From: Acholeplasma granularum ATCC 19168
Lineage (GTDB): Bacteria > Bacillota_I > Bacilli_A > Acholeplasmatales > Acholeplasmataceae
Assembly (NCBI RefSeq): GCF_000526235.1
Contig: NZ_JAFR01000013.1
Span: 18,506 to 82,505 of the forward strand
Length of the DNA: 64,000 nucleotides
Direction: 5' to 3'
Shown: in pieces, positions 1 through 8,895 of the stretch
How the letters are laid out: the number at the start of each line of letters is the position of its first letter
Position numbering within the stretch: position 1 is the stretch's first letter
The notes under the pieces: generated by a model
What the model was told of the DNA's origin: nothing
The model's input: only the letters and a program-made list of their open reading frames with translations
Database searches by the model: none
Made by a program: the position numbers and the translations under genes

Positions 1-303
1 CATACTACATCTGATGACCCATCAATTTATAGAACTAAAGAAGAAGAAAATGAATGGGCTAAAAAAGATCCAATCCAAAGATTCAAAACTTATTTAATTA
101 ATAAAGGATATTGGACTGAAGAAGAAGATCAAAAATTAGAAGAAGATGTATTAGCAGAAATTAATGATACATTCAAGAAAGTTGAAAGTTATGGAGCGAA
201 TGTAGAGTTAATTGAAATTTTCGAACATACATATGCTGAAATGACACCTCAACTAAAAGAACAATATGAAGAACATAAAAAATATCTGGAAGGAGTAAAG
301 TAA
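1..303 (+). CDS. pdhA: Pyruvate dehydrogenase E1 alpha subunit, C-terminal part
   Basis: Frame 1 is open from the first base to a TAA at 301-303, about 100 residues. It begins with HTTSDDPSIYR, which matches the conserved HTTxDDPxxYR segment of E1-alpha thiamine-diphosphate enzymes. The rest is the charged C-terminal helix region. E1-alpha pairs with E1-beta (the next gene, one base away) to decarboxylate pyruvate and pass the acetyl group to the E2 lipoyl arm. The 5' part lies outside the window. The identification rests on this motif and on the perfect pdhA-B-C-D order. Confidence 0.93.
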   Translation, partial: HTTSDDPSIYRTKEEENEWAKKDPIQRFKTYLINKGYWTEEEDQKLEEDVLAEINDTFKKVESYGANVELIEIFEHTYAEMTPQLKEQYEEHKKYLEGVK

Positions 304-304
304 T

Positions 305-1288
305 ATGGCAATCATCACACTATTAGAAGCTATTAACCAAGCTATTGACCAAGCAATGGAAAAAGATGAATCAATCGTTGTATTTGGTGAAGATGCTGGT
401 TTTGAAGGTGGGGTATTCCGTGTAACTGCTGGCCTTCAAAAGAAATACGGTGAAACCCGTGTATTTGATACACCAATTGCTGAATCAGCAATCGTTGGTT
501 CTGCAGTAGGTATGGCAATCAATGGTTTAAAACCAATTGCTGAAATCCAATTTGACGGATTTATTTTCCCAGGATATACAGATTTAGTAACACACGCTGC
601 ACGTATGCGTAATAGAAGCCGTGGACAATTTACTGTTCCAATGGTATTACGTTTACCACACGGTGGTGGTATTCGTGCACTTGAGCACCACTCAGAAGCA
701 CTTGAAGTATTATTTGGTTCAATTCCAGGATTAAAAGTAGTTACACCTTCTACACCATATGATGCAAAAGGTTTATTACTAGCAGCTATTAATGATCCAG
801 ACCCAGTAGTATTCTTAGAACCAAAGAGAATTTATAGAGCAGGTAAACAAGAAGTTCCTGCTGAAATGTATGAAATTCCAATTGGAAAAGCTAAAGTTGC
901 AAAACAAGGAACTGACATGACTGTTGTTGCTTGGGGATCAATTGTACGTGAAGTTGAAAAAGCTGTTAAGCTTGTTGAAGCTGAAGGTATTTCTGTTGAA
1001 ATTATCGACTTAAGAACTATTTCTCCAATTGATGAAGAAACAATCTTAAATTCAGTTAAGAAAACAGGTAAATTTATGGTAGTTACTGAAGCTGTTAAAT
1101 CATATGGTCCAGCAGCTGAATTAATCTCTTTAGTAAATGAAAAAGCATTCTTCTCATTAGAAGCTGCTCCAGTTCGTTTTACAGGATTTGATATTACAGT
1201 ACCTCTAGCAAGAGGCGAACATTATCATTTCCCTCAACCAGAAAAAATTGCGGCTTATATTAGAAAATTAGCTAAAGCAAGACCATAA
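305..1288 (+). CDS. pdhB: Pyruvate dehydrogenase E1 beta subunit
   Basis: This 327-residue protein has the usual length for E1-beta. It carries the pyrimidine-binding domain first (EDAGFEGGVFRVTAGLQ, DTPIAESAIVGSAVGMA) and the transketolase C-terminal domain after about residue 200 (VVAWGSIVREVEKAV, TEAVKSYGPAAEL). It forms the E1 heterotetramer with the preceding gene product and binds thiamine diphosphate at the subunit interface. The gene starts one base after the pdhA stop and ends 15 bases before pdhC with an AAGGAGG ribosome-binding site between, so the genes are one transcription unit. Confidence 0.97.
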   Translation: MAIITLLEAINQAIDQAMEKDESIVVFGEDAGFEGGVFRVTAGLQKKYGETRVFDTPIAESAIVGSAVGMAINGLKPIAEIQFDGFIFPGYTDLVTHAARMRNRSRGQFTVPMVLRLPHGGGIRALEHHSEALEVLFGSIPGLKVVTPSTPYDAKGLLLAAINDPDPVVFLEPKRIYRAGKQEVPAEMYEIPIGKAKVAKQGTDMTVVAWGSIVREVEKAVKLVEAEGISVEIIDLRTISPIDEETILNSVKKTGKFMVVTEAVKSYGPAAELISLVNEKAFFSLEAAPVRFTGFDITVPLARGEHYHFPQPEKIAAYIRKLAKARP

Positions 1289-1303
1289 GGAGGTACGACA
1301 TTT

Positions 1304-2932
1304 ATGTATGAATTTAAATTCGCAGACATTGGCGAAGGTATCCATGAAGGTACCGTCTTACAATGGAATTTTAAAGTAGGCGATAAAGTTAAAGAAGGTG
1401 AAACTTTAGTAGTTGTTGAAACTGATAAAGTAAACGCTGAATTACCGTCACCAGTTGATGGTGTAATCGTATCACTTGGTGCTAAAGAAGGTGAAGAAAT
1501 TCATGTTGGACAAGTTATTGTTACAATCGATGATGGATCTGGTACACCGGTTGCTCCTAAAGCAGCTGAAGCGCCAGCACAAGCACCTGCTCAAGCTGCT
1601 CCAGTAGCACAAGCACAAGCGCAACAAGGCGAAGTATATGATTTTAAATTTGCTGACATCGGTGAAGGTATCCATGAAGGAACAGTTTTAAGCTGGAACT
1701 TCAAAGTTGGTGACAAGGTTAAAGAAGGTGAAACTTTAGTAGTTGTTGAAACTGATAAAGTAAACGCTGAATTACCATCACCAGTTGATGGCACAATCCT
1801 AAAATTAGGAAAAGCTGAAGGTGAAGTTATCCATGTTGGTGAAACTGTTGTATTAATTGGACAAAATGGTGCAACATTAGCATCATTAAACCAAGCACCA
1901 GCACAAGCTCCAGTAAGCGAACCTAAAAAGGGTGCAGGAGTTGTTGGTGAAATCGAAGTATCTGATGAAATCATCGGTGGTTCTGAAGAAGTTGCAGTTG
2001 TACAATCTACAGGTAAAGTATTAGCATCTCCAGTTGCTAGAAAATTAGCTAGCGATATGGGTCTTGATATTGCAACTGTAAAAGGTACTGGTGAACAAGG
2101 CAGAGTCTTAAAAGATGATGTTGCAAATGCTAAAGCACCTGCTCAAGCACCAGCTCAACAACAAGCACCAGAAAAAGCACAAACTGCAGCTCCAGTTGCA
2201 CAAACAAGTTTTGCTGCTGCAGGTAAACCTCAAGGTGATGTTGAAGTAGTTAAAATCACTAGATTACGTAAAGCAGTTTCAAATGCTATGACACGTTCTA
2301 AATCTATTATCCCTGAAACAGTTTTAATGGATGAAATTAATGTGGATGCACTTGTTAACTTCAGAAATGAAGCTAAAGTTATTGCTGAATCTAAAGGTAT
2401 TAAATTAACATATATGGCTTTAATTGCTAAAGCTGTATTAATTGCATTAAAAGAATTCCCTATCTTCAATGCATCATTTAACCATGATACAGATGAAGTA
2501 TATATGAAAAAATTCATTAACCTAGGTATGGCAGTTGACACACCAGACGGTTTAATTGTTCCAAATATTAAAAATGCTGATAGATTAAGTGTATTTGAAC
2601 TAGCTACACAAATCCGTACATTAGCAGATGATACAATTGCTAGAAAGATTTCAATGGACCAACAAACAGGTGGTACATTTACAATCACTAACTTTGGATC
2701 TGCAGGTATCGCATTTGGTACACCAGTAATCAACTACCCTGAATTAGCAATTTTAGGAATTGGTAAAATTGATAAGAAACCTTGGGTTGTTGGAAATGAA
2801 ATTAAAATTGCAAGCACATTACCACTATCACTAGCTGTTGACCACAGAATCATTGATGGTGCTGATGGCGGAAGATTCTTAATGAGAGTTAAGGAATTAT
2901 TAAGTAACCCAACCTTACTATTGTTAAGCTAA
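1304..2932 (+). CDS. pdhC: Pyruvate dehydrogenase E2 (dihydrolipoamide acetyltransferase) with two lipoyl domains
   Basis: E2 core of the complex, 542 residues. Two lipoyl domains (about 1-77 and 111-187) each carry the TDKV motif, so K42 and K152 are the expected lipoylated lysines. Ala/Pro/Gln-rich flexible linkers follow each domain. A peripheral-subunit-binding domain starts near 239 (ASPVARKLASDMGLD), and the acyltransferase domain covers about 315-542, ending with DHRIIDG (H514, D518 catalytic). The two lipoyl coding segments are almost identical at DNA level over about 73 bases, which suggests recent duplication or gene conversion. A lipoate ligase gene lies 2.2 kb downstream on the other strand. 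Confidence 0.97.
   Translation: MYEFKFADIGEGIHEGTVLQWNFKVGDKVKEGETLVVVETDKVNAELPSPVDGVIVSLGAKEGEEIHVGQVIVTIDDGSGTPVAPKAAEAPAQAPAQAAPVAQAQAQQGEVYDFKFADIGEGIHEGTVLSWNFKVGDKVKEGETLVVVETDKVNAELPSPVDGTILKLGKAEGEVIHVGETVVLIGQNGATLASLNQAPAQAPVSEPKKGAGVVGEIEVSDEIIGGSEEVAVVQSTGKVLASPVARKLASDMGLDIATVKGTGEQGRVLKDDVANAKAPAQAPAQQQAPEKAQTAAPVAQTSFAAAGKPQGDVEVVKITRLRKAVSNAMTRSKSIIPETVLMDEINVDALVNFRNEAKVIAESKGIKLTYMALIAKAVLIALKEFPIFNASFNHDTDEVYMKKFINLGMAVDTPDGLIVPNIKNADRLSVFELATQIRTLADDTIARKISMDQQTGGTFTITNFGSAGIAFGTPVINYPELAILGIGKIDKKPWVVGNEIKIASTLPLSLAVDHRIIDGADGGRFLMRVKELLSNPTLLLLS
1388..1790 (+). repeat. Direct repeat of lipoyl-domain coding sequence inside pdhC
   Basis: Bases 1388-1460 and 1718-1790 differ by one substitution (G/A near the end of each copy) and are offset by exactly 330 bases (110 codons). 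The surrounding parts of the two lipoyl domains differ much more in their DNA, so the near-identity is local. Confidence 0.9.
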
Positions 2933-2947
2933 GAAAGGAGTTTCCAC

Positions 2948-4324
2948 ATGTCAAAAGAATATGAAATCATTGTTGTAGGTGGAGGTCCTGGTGGCTATGT
3001 AGCCGCGATTAAAGCCGCACAATATGGTGCTAAAGTCGCTTTAGTAGAAAAAGAAGTTGTTGGTGGTATTTGTTTAAACCATGGTTGTATTCCAACTAAA
3101 ACATTTTTAAAATCAGCTAAAGTATTTAACACAGTAAATAAATCAAATGATTTTGGTGTGACCACATCTGGCCAAATCGGATTTGATTGGTCAAAAATAG
3201 TAAGTAGAAAAGATGGCGTTGTTAAGCAATTAACAGGTGGAATCGGCTTCTTACTAAAGAAAAATGGTGTTGATGTTTATAACGGTTTTGGAGAAGTTAA
3301 ATCTGCAAATGAAGTTGTTGTAAACGGTGAATCATTAAAAACTAAAAATGTCATTATTGCAACCGGATCATCTGCAATTGTTCCACCAATTCCTGGTGTA
3401 AAAGAAGCATATGAAAAAGGTATAGTAGTTACAAGCCGTGAGTTATTAAATGTTAAAACTTTCCCTAAATCCATTGTTATTGTAGGTGGTGGTGTTATTG
3501 GGGTTGAGTTTGCAACAGTATTTAATTCATTTGGTTCAAAAGTAACAATTATTGAAATGATGGATGGTATCTTACCAACAATGGATGATGATATCCGCAC
3601 AGCTTATGCTAAAACATTAAAACGTGATGGTATTAACATTCTAACTAAAGCAGAAGTTAAATCAGTAAATGATCATAAAGTTACTTACAATTTAGATGGC
3701 AAAGATACAACAATTGAAGCAGATCTTATCTTAATGTCTGTTGGTACACGCGCAAACTCTAAAGGTTTAGAACATTTAGGTTTAGAAATGGACCGTGCAA
3801 ACATTAAAACAAATGATTACTTACAAACTAATGTTCCAGGCATTTATGCTATTGGTGACGTAAACGGTAAATTCATGTTGGCACACGTTGCTGAACATGA
3901 AGGTATCACTGCAGTTCAACATATCCTTAAAAAAGGACATGCAAAAATGAATTACGATCAAATTCCTTCAGCAATTTATGGATTCCCTGAAATTGCAGCA
4001 ATCGGTCTAACTGAAAAAGAAGCAAAACAAAGAGGTTTAGACTACAAAGTATCTAAAGTACCTATTGCAGCAATTGGTAAAGCAGTTGCTGATGGTGAAA
4101 AAGAAGGATTTGTAAAACTTATTGTAGATAATAAATACCTAGAAGTTATTGGTGCACATATTTATGCATACAATGCAACTGAATTAATATCTGAGTATAG
4201 TGTTGCTATGGCATCAGAAGCTACAGCACATGAAATTGCACATGCAATTCATCCACATCCTACATTATCAGAATTAACTAAAGAAGCAGCACATGGTGCA
4301 ATAGATAAGGCTATCCACATCTAA
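2948..4324 (+). CDS. pdhD: Dihydrolipoamide dehydrogenase (E3)
   Basis: FAD-dependent flavoprotein of 458 residues that reoxidises the E2 dihydrolipoyl arm and makes NADH. It shows the N-terminal FAD motif VVGGGPGGYVAA, the redox-active pair in GGICLNHGCIPTK (C42, C47), the NAD-binding motif IVIVGGGVIGVEFA, and the dimer-interface motif HPHPTLSE near the C-terminus with the catalytic His. It lacks the N-terminal lipoyl domain found on E3 of some mollicutes. An AAAGGAG site precedes the ATG. It is the last gene of the pdh operon; I see no strong terminator directly after it. Confidence 0.97.
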   Translation: MSKEYEIIVVGGGPGGYVAAIKAAQYGAKVALVEKEVVGGICLNHGCIPTKTFLKSAKVFNTVNKSNDFGVTTSGQIGFDWSKIVSRKDGVVKQLTGGIGFLLKKNGVDVYNGFGEVKSANEVVVNGESLKTKNVIIATGSSAIVPPIPGVKEAYEKGIVVTSRELLNVKTFPKSIVIVGGGVIGVEFATVFNSFGSKVTIIEMMDGILPTMDDDIRTAYAKTLKRDGINILTKAEVKSVNDHKVTYNLDGKDTTIEADLILMSVGTRANSKGLEHLGLEMDRANIKTNDYLQTNVPGIYAIGDVNGKFMLAHVAEHEGITAVQHILKKGHAKMNYDQIPSAIYGFPEIAAIGLTEKEAKQRGLDYKVSKVPIAAIGKAVADGEKEGFVKLIVDNKYLEVIGAHIYAYNATELISEYSVAMASEATAHEIAHAIHPHPTLSELTKEAAHGAIDKAIHI

Positions 4325-4441
4325 TCATTCATAATAATCATTAAAAAAAATTAATAAAGTATTGATGTTTCAATTTATGATTTATTTAGTATAATAGAAA
4401 GTTAGACTGAATATTAGAAAGTATTAGAGGTTATTTAAAAG

Positions 4442-5077
4442 ATGAAATTATTTAAAAGAATTATGTTACATGTCTTTGGATTTGCAATTATGACATTTGC
4501 AGTTTCACTGATTGTAAAAACAGAACAAGGAGCTTTTCCATATGATGCAATTAGTTATTATTTGTCAAAAATAATAGATCATGAATTTGTTACAATTGGC
4601 GTTGCATCTATATTCTTTGGACTGACTTGGGTATTAGTTAACTTTATAATTATTAAAAAAGCATATGTGTTTTGGTCATTAATTATTGTATTTGGATTTG
4701 GTTCATTAATGGATATATGGTTTGCAAATGTTTTAGTACATTACAATCCTCAAAACCATGAAATATGGTTTAATGCATTATTAGCATTTACAGGACTTAT
4801 CTTAGTAGGATTTAGTTTATCTATTATTATTAGAAATAAGAGTTTACCACTTGCACCATCTGAAGTATTCTTAGTATATTTAACAGGATATACAAAAAAG
4901 ACCTGGTTATCCAAGGTCTTAATAGAGACTGTTATGATTGGACTTGCATTACTTTTAGCTGTTATTGCTAAAGATTTTGTCCAAATTGGTTGGTTTACGA
5001 TAGTATCAGCATTTCTACTAGGTATAATTATTTCATTATTTGAAAAAGTTGTAAAACCAATTATTAGTGATTACTGA
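4442..5077 (+). CDS. YczE-like integral membrane protein
   Basis: Hydrophobic protein of 211 residues with about five membrane segments. The start (MLHVFGFAIMTFAVSLIVKTEQGAFPYDAIS) resembles the YczE/YyaS/YitT-like group of Firmicutes membrane proteins: a short first helix followed by a polar loop with a G-x-x-P-x-D pattern. The substrate or role of that family is not settled and I infer none. A TATAAT hexamer lies upstream at 4390-4395 without a convincing -35, so it probably has its own promoter. It ends seven bases from the convergent lplA gene, sharing a two-way hairpin. Confidence 0.75.
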   Translation: MKLFKRIMLHVFGFAIMTFAVSLIVKTEQGAFPYDAISYYLSKIIDHEFVTIGVASIFFGLTWVLVNFIIIKKAYVFWSLIIVFGFGSLMDIWFANVLVHYNPQNHEIWFNALLAFTGLILVGFSLSIIIRNKSLPLAPSEVFLVYLTGYTKKTWLSKVLIETVMIGLALLLAVIAKDFVQIGWFTIVSAFLLGIIISLFEKVVKPIISDY

Positions 5078-5083
5078 AAGGTT

Positions 5084-5998
5084 TTAAAAAAGCATTTGAT
5101 AAAGTTCAGGTGCTTTTTTCTTTAAAAAACTTAAATCAGTTGGGAAATATCTTTCACCAACAAGGCTTGAGGATAAATTAAGAGCAAGACTACCATTATG
5201 CACAATAAGTGCCTCTTCAATATTTCCATATGCTATAGTGAGTTTGACAGAATAATTTTCAGACTCTTTTTTTATAATAGATCTAGGTGATTGACCATAG
5301 TTCCATTGGAATTGTAAGTATTTTTCTTCTTTTAAATTTTCAATTTTCTTAATATCTTTAGGACTTAAAGTAATGACATCATTACTATTAACCATAAAAG
5401 ATAAGAGGTAAGATTTTATATCACTTATACTCATGTTTGTATAATCTTTTAGATTTGTCACAGTCGAACGATTAGATTTAACACCAATACTTTCAATCTC
5501 ACTAGATTTGCTTTTTAAAGCCATTTTCAGATTATCTAAATTACTATCAAATAATAATGTTCCGTGATGTAAAAGTTTATCCTTAAATAAGTATTGAGCA
5601 TTACCACTTACTTTAAGGTTTTCTATTTTTAAATCTGACTTACCTACAAGTTCAATTGGAATATTTAACTCTTCCAAGGCTTGTCTAATTTTTTTAGTCA
5701 TCAAATCATAGTTATTAATATTGCCTTTTGAATGTGTCATAAATGTAAAATTTAAATTACCTAAATCATGGAAGACAGTACCACCACCAGAGTTTCTTCT
5801 TACCACAGGTATATGATTTTTTACAACATAATCTAAATTAACTTCTTCAAAAACATTTTGATTTCTACCTACTATGATGGAATAATCATTTTGCCATAGT
5901 AAAAAGATGTCTTCATCTTTAAATATATTTTTAAATATATATTCTTCCCAAGCTAAATTAAAGAAGGGATCTGTTGAATGATTATAAATAGTTTTCAT
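5084..5998 (-). CDS. lplA: Lipoate-protein ligase A
   Basis: Attaches free lipoate to lipoyl domains through lipoyl-AMP; 304 residues. The catalytic domain shows the family pattern in order: FFNLAWEEYIF, LLWQNDYSIIVGRNQN, RRNSGGGTVFHDLGNLNFTF (lipoate-binding RRxSGGGxVFHD) and SDLKIENLKVSGNAQY, followed by a smaller C-terminal accessory domain. Its likely targets are the two lipoyl domains of the adjacent pdhC product. It is convergent with the YczE-like gene and divergent from the diacylglycerol kinase gene, so it is transcribed alone. I see no lipA or lipB in the window, consistent with scavenging. Confidence 0.95.
   Translation of the reverse strand: MKTIYNHSTDPFFNLAWEEYIFKNIFKDEDIFLLWQNDYSIIVGRNQNVFEEVNLDYVVKNHIPVVRRNSGGGTVFHDLGNLNFTFMTHSKGNINNYDLMTKKIRQALEELNIPIELVGKSDLKIENLKVSGNAQYLFKDKLLHHGTLLFDSNLDNLKMALKSKSSEIESIGVKSNRSTVTNLKDYTNMSISDIKSYLLSFMVNSNDVITLSPKDIKKIENLKEEKYLQFQWNYGQSPRSIIKKESENYSVKLTIAYGNIEEALIVHNGSLALNLSSSLVGERYFPTDLSFLKKKAPELYQMLF
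5086..5119. terminator. Two-way intrinsic terminator between the YczE-like gene and lplA
   Basis: Nine bases AAAAAAGCA at 5086-5094 pair with TGCTTTTTT at 5111-5119. The stem extends inward through two G-T wobbles and TGA/TCA to a six-base loop. The A and T runs on the two sides make it work in both directions. It overlaps the last codons of lplA. Confidence 0.8.
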
Positions 5999-6071
5999 AT
6001 ATAAATACTCCTAAATTAATCTTAACATATTCTATAAATAAAATGATAAAATAAGGAAAAGGGATGAATCC

Positions 6072-6980
6072 ATGAAAATATTATTAATATATAACTTATC
6101 ATCTGGTAATGGAAAGATTATGCAAAGTTTGAGTAAAATCAAATCCTTTTTTGATATAAATAATTTTTTATATGATATATATGATATTAGAGCTAAGGAT
6201 GAAGTATCAAAAGATATGATGCTACTATCAAAGTACTATGATACGTTTGTTATTGCAGGAGGAGATGGAACGATTCATTCTGTAATTAACGGTATTATGG
6301 CAGTTCCAATGGATGAACGCCCTAAATTACTATTTTTACCCTTTGGTACAACAAATGATTTTGCTAACATGTTAGGTATTGGTAAAGATATAGATTTTAA
6401 CTTAGCACTTTTAAAAACGAATCACTATAGAAAAAGTGATGTCTATGCTCTTAATAATGAGTTTTTTGTATATGCAGCAGCTGTGGGTAAATTTTCAAAT
6501 GTAAGTTATAGAATTAATAGACGCAAACTAAGAAAATTTGGTCCTATAGGATACTTATTAAATGCGCGTAATGATATATTTAAAAAGTATAATATGAATA
6601 TAGAAGTAGAAACAAACGCCTTCAAAATTAACAAAAAAACGTTCTTAATTTTAATTGCATCAGGAAGTAGATTAGGGGGATTTAATATATCAAAGTTTTC
6701 TAAAAACCCCAAACTTAATGATGGAAAAATAGATGTAAGAATATTTACAAGAACACATTTCTTTTCTTGGATAAAACTAATCATATTCTACTTACTAAAG
6801 GGGAAGAAGTTCTATAGAGATATACATATTAACACCAACTATATACATATAAAATTAGATGGTAATTATATATGGAATGTAGATGGTGAAAAAGGACCGA
6901 TAGGCGATATTAAAGTTTATACACTTCAAAAACAAATTGAGGTGTATGTACATCCAAACTATATAGATAAAATGTTTTAA
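6072..6980 (+). CDS. Diacylglycerol kinase family lipid kinase
   Basis: 302 residues of the DAGK catalytic (LCB5/YegS/DgkB) family. The nucleotide-binding signature GGDGTIHSVING lies near residue 60, followed by FLPFGTTNDFANMLG. The C-terminal domain has the all-beta character of the family (DGKIDVRIF, NVDGEKG). Members phosphorylate diacylglycerol or related lipids at the membrane. The next gene, an ABC exporter ATPase, starts 19 bases downstream, so they may be co-transcribed. Exact lipid specificity cannot be read from the sequence. Confidence 0.85.
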   Translation: MKILLIYNLSSGNGKIMQSLSKIKSFFDINNFLYDIYDIRAKDEVSKDMMLLSKYYDTFVIAGGDGTIHSVINGIMAVPMDERPKLLFLPFGTTNDFANMLGIGKDIDFNLALLKTNHYRKSDVYALNNEFFVYAAAVGKFSNVSYRINRRKLRKFGPIGYLLNARNDIFKKYNMNIEVETNAFKINKKTFLILIASGSRLGGFNISKFSKNPKLNDGKIDVRIFTRTHFFSWIKLIIFYLLKGKKFYRDIHINTNYIHIKLDGNYIWNVDGEKGPIGDIKVYTLQKQIEVYVHPNYIDKMF

Positions 6981-6999
6981 TAAAGGGGAAAAAGAAGTA

Positions 7000-7902
7000 A
7001 TGGATAAAATATTAGAAGTAAACGAGTTATATAAAAAGTTTGATAATGTTGTTGCAGTTAATAACATATCTTTTTATGTAAAAAGAGGGGAACTATACGC
7101 ATTTTTAGGTCAAAATGGTGCAGGTAAATCTACCACTATACGTATGATTATAACTTTACTTGAAAAAGGATCTGGTACAGTAAAGTTAAATAATAAAACA
7201 GATGAGGATTATATTAGAAAACATATTGGTGTAGTATTCCAAGAAAATGTACTAGATGATTTATTAACTGTTAAGGAAAATTTACTTAACAGAGGTTCTT
7301 TATATATAAACTCTAAACAAGATATTATAAAGCGCTATGAAGAGTTAAAAGTAAAACTAGGTTTAGAAGCAATTGAAAATCAACGATTTAAAACTTTATC
7401 CGGTGGTCAAAAAAGAAGAGTTGAAATAGCAAGAGCTTTATTTTCTAATCCTGAATTATTAATTTTAGATGAACCAACCACAGGGCTAGACCCTGAAACA
7501 CGCCAAATTATTTGGCGTGTCATTGAAGATTTAAGAAAAAAAGATGGTATCACTGTATTTTTAACAACACACTATATGGAAGAGGCTGCAAATGCCGATC
7601 ATATTGTTGTTATCCATAAAGGTAATATCGTTGTACATGGTTCACCATCACAGTTAAAGGATAAATATTCAAAAGATTATTTTAAAGTCGTTCCTAAAAA
7701 TAAAGAAGTATTAATTGAATATTTAGTTCATTATGATAGAAAATTTGAACTGATATCAGACCAGTACTACATAGAAATAAAAAATACAGAGGATACATTA
7801 GATTTAATTAGTGATATTAAGGATAATATATTAACATTTGAAGTTATAAAGGGTACATTAGATGATGTCTTTATTAATGTTGTGGGTGAACAAAATGTAT
7901 AG
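7000..7902 (+). CDS. ABC-2 type exporter, ATP-binding protein
   Basis: 300-residue ATPase of the DrrA/NatA-like export group. It has Walker A GQNGAGKSTT (about 38-47), Q-loop VFQENVLDDLL, signature LSGGQKRRVEIARAL, Walker B LLILDEPTTGLDP and the H-loop TTHYMEEA. The C-terminal ~80 residues match the regulatory extension common in drug and lipid exporters. Its stop overlaps the start of the permease gene by eight bases, indicating translational coupling. The substrate is unknown; the lipid-kinase neighbour makes a lipid or drug plausible but unproven. Confidence 0.92.
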   Translation: MDKILEVNELYKKFDNVVAVNNISFYVKRGELYAFLGQNGAGKSTTIRMIITLLEKGSGTVKLNNKTDEDYIRKHIGVVFQENVLDDLLTVKENLLNRGSLYINSKQDIIKRYEELKVKLGLEAIENQRFKTLSGGQKRRVEIARALFSNPELLILDEPTTGLDPETRQIIWRVIEDLRKKDGITVFLTTHYMEEAANADHIVVIHKGNIVVHGSPSQLKDKYSKDYFKVVPKNKEVLIEYLVHYDRKFELISDQYYIEIKNTEDTLDLISDIKDNILTFEVIKGTLDDVFINVVGEQNV

Positions 7903-8794
7903 TTTAATGTCTATGGTTTCAAGAAATATAAAAACATATTTAAGGGATAAAACAGCTGTATTCTTTTCGTTTTTATCAGTAATCATCTTATTAGGGTTAT
8001 ATATGTTATTTTTAGCAAATAACTTAAAACCTACAGGGATGGATCAAATACTAACGGATAACCAAATAACTTTTATGGTATATTCACAATTAATACCAGG
8101 GCTACTTATTATTAATAGTGTTTCAATTCCTTTAGGTAATCTAGGAACAATGATTAATGATTTTGAATATCGTCAAATTGATGGATTTTTAGTAACACCT
8201 ATTAAAAGATATAAAGTTATTTTATCTTATTATTTATCTTCATTTATTATTACAGTCTTTATATCATTATTAATGTTATCGGTTGCATTTTTATTAATGG
8301 GCGTAGCAACAGGTATTTACGTTGAACTTCCAATTTACTTTAAAAGTTTTTTATTAATTGTATTTTATTCATTTATATCAACAGCAATCATGGTTTTTAT
8401 TACAACCTTTATAAGATCAGTTAATGCTTTTGGTGCTGTTGCAGGTGTTTTTGGAACTGTGGTTGGTTTTGGTTCTGGTATTTATATGCCCCTTTTCATT
8501 CTTCCTGATTTTATGACTAAGTTTGCAAGTATGCTTCCATTTACACATATGAATATCTTATTAAAACAAACCGTCTTACCACAAGCCTTTAAATTAATTG
8601 ATCCTGCAAAGTTTAGTTCTATTGAAAACTATAATGAAACAATGGTTTCATTAAAGGAAGCATACGGCTTTAATTCTATAGGTGTGTTAGGTTTAGATAT
8701 ACCTATGTTTATCATAATGATTTTGTGTGGAGTCTTATCTTTAATATTATTGGCACTTTCAACACATCTAATGAATAAAAGGATTAAAAATTAA
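7895..8794 (+). CDS. ABC-2 type exporter, permease
   Basis: 299 residues with six predicted membrane segments and the ABC-2 permease pattern (a long extracytoplasmic stretch after helix 1, and GFGSGIYMPLFILPDF before the last large loop). I place the start at the ATG at 7895, eight bases inside the ATPase stop and behind GGGTGAA, rather than at an ATG 33 bases upstream that lies deep in the ATPase gene. It pairs with the preceding ATPase as an exporter. Confidence 0.88.
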   Translation: MYSLMSMVSRNIKTYLRDKTAVFFSFLSVIILLGLYMLFLANNLKPTGMDQILTDNQITFMVYSQLIPGLLIINSVSIPLGNLGTMINDFEYRQIDGFLVTPIKRYKVILSYYLSSFIITVFISLLMLSVAFLLMGVATGIYVELPIYFKSFLLIVFYSFISTAIMVFITTFIRSVNAFGAVAGVFGTVVGFGSGIYMPLFILPDFMTKFASMLPFTHMNILLKQTVLPQAFKLIDPAKFSSIENYNETMVSLKEAYGFNSIGVLGLDIPMFIIMILCGVLSLILLALSTHLMNKRIKN

Positions 8795-8795
8795 C

Positions 8796-8823
8796 TTTAC
8801 AAAATATTTACTTGCCTATTACA
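8796..8823 (+). promoter_or_regulatory. Putative Pho box upstream of pstS
   Basis: Three TTTAC-like units (TTTACA 8796, TTTACT 8807, ATTACA 8818) start exactly 11 bp apart. Direct repeats with an 11-bp period are the known architecture of PhoB/PhoP binding sites. They sit just upstream of a TATAAT at 8855-8860 whose -35 (TTATTA, 8832) is poor, as expected for an activated promoter. The regulator is probably the response regulator encoded later in the same operon (inference). Confidence 0.6.
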
Positions 8824-8895
8824 AATTATGGTTATTATAAAAAAAATTAAAGCATATAATGTATGTATAAAATTTTCAAACCATAAGGAGAAAAT

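Noticed and set aside
5084..5998. Lipoate ligase as part of the pdh operon
   Set aside because: It is on the opposite strand behind a two-way terminator; the link to pdh is functional and by proximity only.
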